From positions 73,094,401 to 73,158,400 of the forward strand of contig JAKGHH010000001.1 of the NCBI GenBank assembly GCA_022828595.1: 64,000 nt of DNA, read 5' to 3'. The stretch comes from Nelumbo lutea (taxonomy: Eukaryota > Streptophyta > Magnoliopsida > Proteales > Nelumbonaceae). Shown piece by piece: positions 56,840 through 64,000 of the stretch. The notes beneath the pieces were generated by a model. The model was not told the origin of the DNA and did no database searches. It worked only from the letters and a program-made list of their open reading frames with translations. Position numbers and translations under genes: made by a program. Each line of letters begins with the position of its first letter. Within the stretch, counting starts at the first letter, position 1.

Positions 56840-56940
56840 TCTGTTGAACGATGTTAATGACAAGGAGATCTTAGATAATTGTTGAAGAACTTAAGGGTAC
56901 AATATGTAAACTGTAAGGATAGAGTTAGTCAATTAACTAA
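56840..56940. repeat. Solo MULE arm related to the subtilase Pack-MULE
   Basis: AATTGTTGAAGAACTTAAGG, CAATATGTAAACTGTAAGGA and TAGAGTTAGTCAATT match the reverse complement of the arm at 14975-15060. It marks the right end of a related element; the opposite arm was not found. Confidence 0.7.
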
Positions 56941-57251
56941 CTCATTAGGTGAAATTCATACAGTGGTTTCAACCAGGTGTGGTGTGTTTTCAGACCATTG
57001 AACCCCACAGTGGTGTCTTTGAGATTGTACATTTTGGAGCTGTTTTGTACTATCGTGGGGTGTATGTTCTCAATGAAATAGTAATGTACTATTAATGGCT
57101 ATGAAATCAATGAAGTGTGGCGTGTCATAAAACACAAGAAATAATTATTCAAAAAGCATCTTTCTCAAGAGCTGTTGGTTCCAAAACACATTAAGCCTTA
57201 TATGTTTGGTTTGAAGGAAAAAGTAGGGAAAGGGAAAGGTAGGAAAACCTT
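56941..57251. other. Gene-less stretch with GTGTGGTGTG words
   Basis: CAGGTGTGGTGTGTTTTCAG and similar words recur at 61500-61650; perhaps an unrecognised dispersed repeat. Confidence 0.35.
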
Positions 57252-57625
57252 TAGGAATTGCAATGGGGTAGGTTCGGGGCGGGGATCATATTCTTTGTTT
57301 CCAACCTCAATTCTGAAATTAACCTCCATTTTCATCCCCGATCCCTGTCAAGGATAAAATTTGTTCTCCATCCCCAATCCCCAATAGGGATGGATTCCCC
57401 GCTGGAATCCAAATCCCCGAATTTTTACTAGATAACAGTATTTTTTTTGAAAAATAAATTTACTTAAAAAATAAAAATTTTAAATTATAAATAATGTTTT
57501 AAATATATTTTGATATATATATATATATATATATAGTATAAATAATATAATAATATATATTTAATATATATGTATGTAAGTATGTATTATATATATTATA
57601 TATAATAATATATATTTAATATATT
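57252..57625. mobile_element. Partial copy of the TAGGRATGGCAAT MITE
   Basis: Starts TAGGAATTGCAATGGGG, runs through GGGGCGGGGATCATATTC and CCCCAAT.GGGATGG words, then into a TA-rich core and stops without the opposite end. Confidence 0.75.
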
Positions 57626-57760
57626 TGCATTGTTTCCAAACGCAGCTTTAATGACTTATCTTCTTTTTGTAGTTAAAATGTCTTGTGAATGCTGAGTTTT
57701 TAACATAAAAAAGAGATAAATCATTAAAATAAGGAATGTCAAATGCAGCCTCAGTGTGGC

Positions 57761-58226
57761 TAGGAATGGCAATGGGGCGGGGATCATATTCCCCATCCTT
57801 GACCCCAATTCTGAAATTAATCCCTGTCCCCATCCTTGATTCTTGCTGGGAATAAAAGTTGTCCTCCATCCTCGATCCCCAACGGGGATAGGTTCCTTGC
57901 AGGGACCCGAATCCCCAAATTTTTTTAGATAATAGTATTTTTTGAAAAAATAAATTTATTTAAAAGAAATAAAAATTTTAAAATATGAATTATGTTTTAA
58001 GTATGTTGATATATATAATATCATATATGTAATAATATATTTAATATAAATATAATCGGGTTCAGGGCGAGACAAGGACCTAAATCCCCATCCCCAACCC
58101 TGACCCTGATCTAGGATTCCTATTAATCCTCATCCCCATCCCCACCCAACCAACGCAATCCCCATCCATCCCGTTGGGTTAGGGAAATCAAGTCCCACTT
58201 GGGGATGGGGGAAATAGCCATCCCTA
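57761..58226. mobile_element. hAT-type MITE, perfect 8-bp target duplication
   Basis: Starts TAGGAATGGCAATGGGGCGG, ends (other strand) TAGGGATGGCTATTTCCC. Flanked by AGTGTGGC at 57753-57760 and 58227-58234. 466 bp; same family as 30322-30750, opposite orientation. Confidence 0.93.
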
Positions 58227-58309
58227 AGTGTGGCATGTTTCAAAACTAGTTGTTGGATCATGAACTCACCACCTTACCGAAGACCCCATGGATAACCACA
58301 TCTAGCTTG

Positions 58310-58733
58310 TAGGGGTGTCAATGGACCAGTTTTGGATTGAACCCCGTCCAAACCAGAATCAATTTGGGCGGATTGGATGGGACAACAAGACATATTGAAT
58401 TAGACCAATCCAAACTTAATGGTCCAAAGTATTTATTGGATTGGGTTGGGCATGGTCCATCCGTAATGAATTTATATTGGATTGGGTTGGATTGAGCCAA
58501 TATCTGGTCCATTGATAGAAGATAGGAATATAGATGTCAATGGACTAGTTTTGGGTTAGAATTAATCTAAATTAAAGCAAATTTAAATAGATTTGATGAT
58601 CCAGATATTGAATTGGACTGATCCAAAAATGATTCAAAATATTCATTGGATTGGACTAAACCTAATCCATTTGTAATAGATTCACATTAGACTGGATTAG
58701 ATTGGACCAAATTCAATCCGATTGACACCCCTA
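58310..58733. mobile_element. MITE with TAGGGGTGTCAAT ends, internally dimeric
   Basis: Ends TAGGGGTGTCAATGGACC and, on the other strand, TAGGGGTGTCAATCGG. Flanks CTAGCTTG and CTAGATAG share six of eight bases. ATGTCAATGGACTAGTTTTGG at about 58533 repeats the left end, so it looks like two tandem copies. Full of GGATTGGATTGG words. Confidence 0.85.
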
Positions 58734-58741
58734 CTAGATAG

Positions 58742-60033
58742 TAGCCAATTATGTAGAAAACGGAATCAGAATAGGGGGTGATATATGATTTGCAGCCCGG
58801 CCCGAGCCCAAGCTTATTTATAGCTTGATAAACAAGTGAATAAAAGTGTTGGAAATAGAAGTTTAACCTTGACAAAAAAAAAAAAAAAAGAATTAGGAGT
58901 AGCTCCATGATATGAGAGATTTTTATTTTTTGAAAACAGATAATGTCCATTGAAACTATTTTAATTTTACATGCATAAAAGAATAAGAATTAGCGGTAGA
59001 CTACTGAATCACTGGAAAGGCTTTACACTGAAGTAGTAAGAAATGATTTAGAGGGTATTCGGTAATGGTATAATGGTCTGATTACTATATGTACTGTCTT
59101 GAAACACACCACAACCTGTTAAGGTGTTTGGTTGGCCTGTGTGATGTGGACTGATCCACACTATTTCATAAATCGGCCAACATATAGGTCAATTTATCAT
59201 CTCACATTTTTATTATTGCAACATATCTTATCTTCTCTCTCAAGGTCTGCCGTTATTACTGCTAATGGATATCGCACCGCTCACTGTTGCACTGGGCCAT
59301 CGGTGATAAGTGTTCCTTCTCTATTTTACTCTAAGATTTTTATCATCTTGGTTTTTTGATACTACATAACTCTCTTGGTCTTCAAGGTTCGAAGTTGCTA
59401 CTCCGCTGTTGATAAGAAGTGACCGCCATCGCCCGCTGTTGCAATGGCCATTATCACTAGGTAAGACTTTTATACATTTGTTCGCTACAGTATTATTTTT
59501 TATACTTTGAATTATGTTTATTGGCATGTTTCATCTCCTCTTAATCGAATAGGAGAAACCCTTGTTTCATGTTTCTTCTACAACCAATTGTTTTTTCTTT
59601 GTTTTTTGTATGTGATATTTTTTTTTCTATGTGACTTGTGAGATCTATTTGGGATATTTAGGTATTGTCAATATGAGATTCTAGATATATGTTAATCGCC
59701 ACAACTATGGAGATATAGAAAGTGCTAAACCAATGCCACAAAAACGCTCGTGATGAGTTCATAATTCGGCATACATCTGCGACGAATTCAAAACCCATAT
59801 AGACATGCAATGAGCTCGAGACCCAAAATGAATTGCGATGAGCTAAGGACCTGCGCAGACTTGCGATGAGATCAAAGCCATTGCACAACCACGACGAGCT
59901 CAAGTTCATCGTAGGTCAGAAACGAGTAAAGGAGCACATGCTTCACTGTGCGTGACAGAAAATCTAGTAGGATTAGAAAGGATGCGAGATAAGTATTCAC
60001 CCACGACACGCCAGTCTAAGAGGTTTGCGAAAG
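58742..60033. other. Gene-less stretch
   Basis: Contains an A-run at 58870-58888. From about 59680 to 60033 the sequence is less A+T-rich and has several GCGATGAGCT-type words (59750-59900), like decayed coding sequence, which seems to resume after the MITE at 60593 (RKEVALMYYENPQMKGKL). Not identified. Confidence 0.35.
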
Positions 60034-60592
60034 TAGAGGTGTAAATCGGGTCATGCCGCCCGCAGCCCGATACGAACTTGGACCAGCTTGGCACGATCAT
60101 GTGAGCCATGTTGGGCCTGGGGTTTTAGGTCCACGGGTCGGCACAACACAACACGACCAAGCGGGCTGGCTCAACCGAGCCCGGCCCAACACGACTCATG
60201 GCACGACCCATATATATTATTATATTATTATATTATATATTATATATATTATAATTATATAATAATATATAGTATATAATATATTAATAAAATAAATATT
60301 TATTTTTATTTTATTATACTAATTTATTTAATTATTGTATATATAAGCAATTCTATACACAAAATTCATATAAATTTAAAATTTTGAGTTCTTTGTCAAT
60401 TTTTTTTAAATAAATAGCTTTGGCCCAAGGCTTGGCCCATGGCACGACATGGCATGGCACGGGCCTGGGCTGTGGGCCGTGCTGGGCCGACCCCCAAAAT
60501 TTTCACCGAGTAGGGTGGCATGGCCCACACTTTGCACAGGCCACCCGTAGGCCGTTCCGTGCTGGCTCGGCATGACCCACTTTACACCTCTA
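60034..60592. mobile_element. MITE with TAGAGGTGTAAA ends
   Basis: Ends TAGAGGTGTAAATCGGGTC and, on the other strand, TAGAGGTGTAAAGTGGGTC. Flanks TGCGAAAG (60026-60033) and CACGAAAG (60593-60600) match at six of eight. G+C-rich arms with GGCCC/GGGCC and GGCACGA words around a TA core. hAT-like. Confidence 0.9.
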
Positions 60593-61060
60593 CACGAAAG
60601 GAAGTAGCACTCATGTATTATGAGAATCCTCAAATGAAAGGAAAGCTCGTCCTTAAGATATCTCATAAGACACGTGGCGAAACCTTAGCAGTGCTCATTG
60701 ACAATCGACACCGAATCCAAGATTCCCTTCTATAATGGGAATCAAACACTTTTAACTCCTTCCTTTAGAGACATTGGGATCTCTCCTTATAAATAGGGGT
60801 CCAACTCATAACAAGATCATCATTCTATCATTTCATTTGCCCTAGCCTTTAGCCTACCTCCTGCTATCAACTTTCCTTCATCCTTCAAAGAGATCCCTGT
60901 ACGTAGCCTTTCTTCCTACTCACAGAGATTCTTCAAGACACAAACATGTATCTAAATCTACATGTTTCCCTATCAATAACACTCATATGATCTTTTCATG
61001 GTACACATGTACTTTGGGCATCTATAAATAAAAGTCATTCTGATTTTTCCCTAAATGTAA
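60593..61060 (+). other. LTR-like promoter segment
   Basis: CTCCTTATAAATAGGGGTCC near 60776 is a TATA box in a sequence with the look of an LTR (leader follows with CCTCCTGCTATCAAC). No partner copy or ends found, so an ordinary promoter is also possible. Confidence 0.35.
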
Positions 61061-61744
61061 AGCATAATTGCATTTGTTGAGAGAAAGCTGAAACCGCATA
61101 TAAAGTCTATCAATACTCCTTATGTGACATCTTGTACAATTGTTATAATGATCTCATTAAATTGTCTTCAAATATTCCTATGTTTAAGCTTTGAATGAAT
61201 GTTTCATCCCTTGATGACCTCTAAAACACCACTTTACATTAAGCTTCTCTAGAAAAAAAATCACCCATACCTTTACTCTGAAAGAGCAGTGACCTAGTAG
61301 GTGGTTCACTTTCCAGATCAATTTGGAATAATACACAATTGTCTCATAGAATGTCTAGACTTTTCTTGATAATTGGTTTCTTAGCAATATATTAATATTA
61401 TTTTATTAAATATATTATTAAAGAATAAAATAATATTATTTTTTAATTAACAACATATATCATCTCGCATGTTTTAGGTGAGATGCATGGAATCAAAACA
61501 TAGGGTGTGGATTGAAATGCACCACACCTTGTAGAATGCCTATGGGGATGTGGTGTGGTTTAATTTACACATTTCTATCCATAGTGCAAAACAACTACCT
61601 TGTTGAAGTGTGGTATGTTTTCATCCACACCACACCACCCAATTTCTCATCTACATTGTAGAACACTCCCTTTAGTGCCCAAAATTTAGTGATATGATAT
61701 TAAATAGAAGGGAATGACAAAATAGGATTCATGTAGTTGACTCT
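61061..61744. other. Gene-less A+T-rich stretch
   Basis: Contains GTGTGG/CCACAC-rich words (61495-61650) arranged as loose inverted repeats. No gene. Confidence 0.4.
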
Positions 61745-61752
61745 ATAGTTAG

Positions 61753-62063
61753 CAAGGTTTTAAAAACACCATTAACCCTTACAATTCGATTGCTCAACCT
61801 AGAAATTAGCAAGGGTATTGGTTCCATTTTCAGCCTTAAATCCAGTATTTTCCCAAAAAATGTTGAATTGGATCGTTTTTTAATTTATTCCACTTGAACA
61901 TGTTAACTATGTTATCAAGCAATCAATCTATTCCACCTAAACAACAAATTTTGGATCATTTTTTAATTTTAATTATTTGTTGATCCTTTTGGACTGGATG
62001 ATTGAGTTGCTAACTCAATAATTGGTGGCCAGTTCCAATTCTGTATTGTTTTTTAAAACATTG
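61753..62063. mobile_element. hAT-type MITE, perfect 8-bp target duplication
   Basis: Ends CAAGGTTTTAAAAACACC and, on the other strand, CAATGTTTTAAAAAACAA. Flanked by ATAGTTAG at 61745-61752 and 62064-62071. 311 bp, no coding capacity. Confidence 0.9.
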
Positions 62064-62071
62064 ATAGTTAG

Positions 62072-64000
62072 GATAAGGCTTAGACTATGATGATGATGAT
62101 TTTATATTATATTTCATATTACATATAAATATTATAATATGAGACATGTAATACCTATTATATAAAGTATAAGATAAATTTCTTACATATATTATCTCAT
62201 ATTGTATATAATGATGTTTTATATTATATATAATTAATCTTTTACATTCAAGACATAGGTTATGTTTGGTGATTAAGTGGTTAGTGCTTATTGTAAGTGC
62301 TTATTTTAACAACCATTTAAGCCTGGTGACCCATTTGCCAAATCACTTATTGGGGTGGGGATGTTTGGTGAGATAGTATCCCCACAAGTGATTATTTTAT
62401 TATAAATGACAATTTTAGCCCTTATTTCACCCACACATATAAACAATTTTAGCCCATGTGGACTCACTTGTGGAATGCCGCAAGGACCCCAATAAAAAAA
62501 AAATGAACAACAACAACAACAACAATAAGAATAATAATAATAATAAGTGAACAATAAAAATAAGGACAAATATTGAAGAGTACTTCTAAAAAGTACTTTC
62601 AATGAGCAATTTTCACAAAATACTTTCAAGAAGTACTTTTAGGGATCAGATTGGTAAAAAACATGTAAAACACATCACGAAATTGCAATGAAAAATTTTA
62701 AACAAGTAGGTTAATAATTAAAAAATAAAGAGCATAACAATGAAGCAAAATAAACTCACATAAATGAAGTGACCAAAAGAACGGAATAAGGATTTGAAAA
62801 ATGGAAGCAAAATAAATTTACACATTCACCAATTATTTACATTAAAATTCCAAAAAAAATGAAGCAACATTTGGAATATGCAAGAACATAACAAAATAAA
62901 CTCACACATTTACCAATTATTCACATTAAAATTCCAGAAAAAATGAAGCAAATTTTGGAATATGCAAGAACATAACAAAATAAATTCAAATAATTACATA
63001 ATATTTCTATAATATTCAACAATAATGAGAAAAAATCATAGATGTTCATAACATGCATCATTTTTCAATTCATATAACTGAAAAATAAAAAAATGACTTT
63101 CAATAAAATATACAAGAAAAAAGATAAAAAAATAAAAACGACCAAAGTGGTAGGTGAGGGAGCCTTACCTATCGTCGCCAATGCATTTCAGGTAGGGTTT
63201 CAGTAGAAGATTTCAGATCTGGGACAATACATGCATGAAACGTCTCAAATCACAAAAAAAGTCAAAAAAAAAAAGGGAATGAAGATGATTGACTATAATT
63301 GAAAAAATGACCCACCCATTGGTCGATTTTTTGTATTCAAAGTTGCTATTGGTTGCCTTGTTTGAACTAGGCGAATGGAGAAGACAAGGGTTTTCTCCAT
63401 TCACGGGGGTAGTTTGGGCATTATGAAATTTCGTAAGAGACTGGACTGTCCCATATTTTTTAAAGGAGCACTTGTTCAACGAGTGTTTAAAAAAGGCAAA
63501 CTTGAACCCGCTTATTTGTTAAGTGCTTTTTTTTTTTGAAAAAGAGAATTTATACTGACTTCAAGGTTTAAAATTTCAATACGATATCATATCTTTGAAA
63601 AAAAGATAGGAAATTGGGCATCTCATCTTTTTTTCATACGTATCGAACCCATATCGGGGGTGTATCAGTAGTATATCAACGAAAAAAATACGGCCAAAAA
63701 CCGAAAAAAAATAAAGGGGGAAAGCAAGCTTCTTTTCCTTGAAATAAGCTTTCTTTCACCCCCAAATGACTTTAAAACTCCAAACCTCATTCTTAGAGTA
63801 CTAGATTTGCAAAAAAAATTGAAAGAAACAAGTTTGAATCGTTAACTTTTATTGAAGTTTTTTCAAAATTTGAAAAAATATGGAAAATATAGGTAATTTT
63901 TTAAAATTTTTATAATATATTGTGATTTCTTTTTTTCCTTGAATGTTTAAATTTATGTTGATCTACATTTCTTACATTCAAAATCACATTTTTTTTTGTG
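62072..64000. other. Gene-less end of the window
   Basis: A GGATAAGGCTTAGAC...ATGATGATGAT word at 62072-62100 resembles an RTE tail. A (CAA)n/(ATA)n microsatellite lies at 62503-62547. No gene recognised; the short minus-strand frames at 62306-62629 and 63213-63479 show no known motif. Confidence 0.4.
62821..62988. repeat. 84-bp tandem duplication
   Basis: Units begin CACATTCACCAATTATT at 62821 and CACATTTACCAATTATT at 62905 and differ at a few bases. A weaker, partial third unit precedes them. Confidence 0.9.

Noticed and set aside
60053..60279. ORFs over the MITE at 60034-60592
   Set aside because: They are products of GGCCCGA-type MITE words and the TA core.
1..64000. tRNA, rRNA, snRNA genes, CRISPR arrays
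   Set aside because: No cloverleaf with A/B boxes, rRNA core or array pattern noticed; primer-site words such as TGGTATCAGAGC are retroelement parts, not tRNA genes.

Overview
The window reads as nuclear DNA of a flowering plant: GT-AG introns, A+T-rich intergenic sequence, and plant-specific families (OVATE protein, L-type lectin receptor, subtilase SBT1, PADRE/DUF4228, plant nucleoporin 54). The homologues feel like a woody basal eudicot or magnoliid, but the sequence alone does not fix the species. No bacterial, organellar or viral genome layout is present. I saw no rRNA or tRNA gene and no CRISPR array.

Only two host genes look real. One is a multi-exon gene on the minus strand at 8885-11570, encoding a membrane protein of unknown function; six internal exons are in phase but both ends are missing. 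The other is an intact single-exon OVATE family protein on the minus strand at 54609-55082. The rest is nested transposable elements. Layout: LINE fragment 95-1040, split by a complete Ty1/copia element (1041-6882, 5-bp TSD); RTE-type LINE remnant 7020-7830; membrane-protein gene; MITEs; a second copia element (14785-21722) whose 3' LTR carries a nested Mutator-like element; a long-TIR element 22982-25219; RTE LINE 26090-27173; A+T-rich repeat; a mini-MULE holding a hAT MITE (30298-31188); a decayed copia element 32131-34430; MULE-type elements 35778-39408; Athila-like LTR 40415-41882; a Ty3/gypsy Tat-like element 41945-47949; two more MULE-type elements 48403-52225; a second A+T-rich repeat with a TRIM inside it; the OVATE gene; and a MITE-rich end.

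The most striking feature is the concentration of Pack-MULE-like elements. At least five carry pieces of recognisable host genes: a subtilase (SBT1.3-like), an L-type lectin receptor kinase ectodomain with an open chimeric frame, an NST1-like protein of unknown function, nucleoporin NUP54, and a PADRE/DUF4228 protein with one stop codon. A sixth carries sequence I cannot name. Three MULE-type units have 9-bp target duplications visible by eye (one with one mismatch). Several smaller elements have 8-bp duplications typical of hAT MITEs. Nesting orders many insertions in time.

The two intact-looking genes do not form a pathway. All boundaries come from reading by eye; homology assignments rest on recognised motifs, not on searches.
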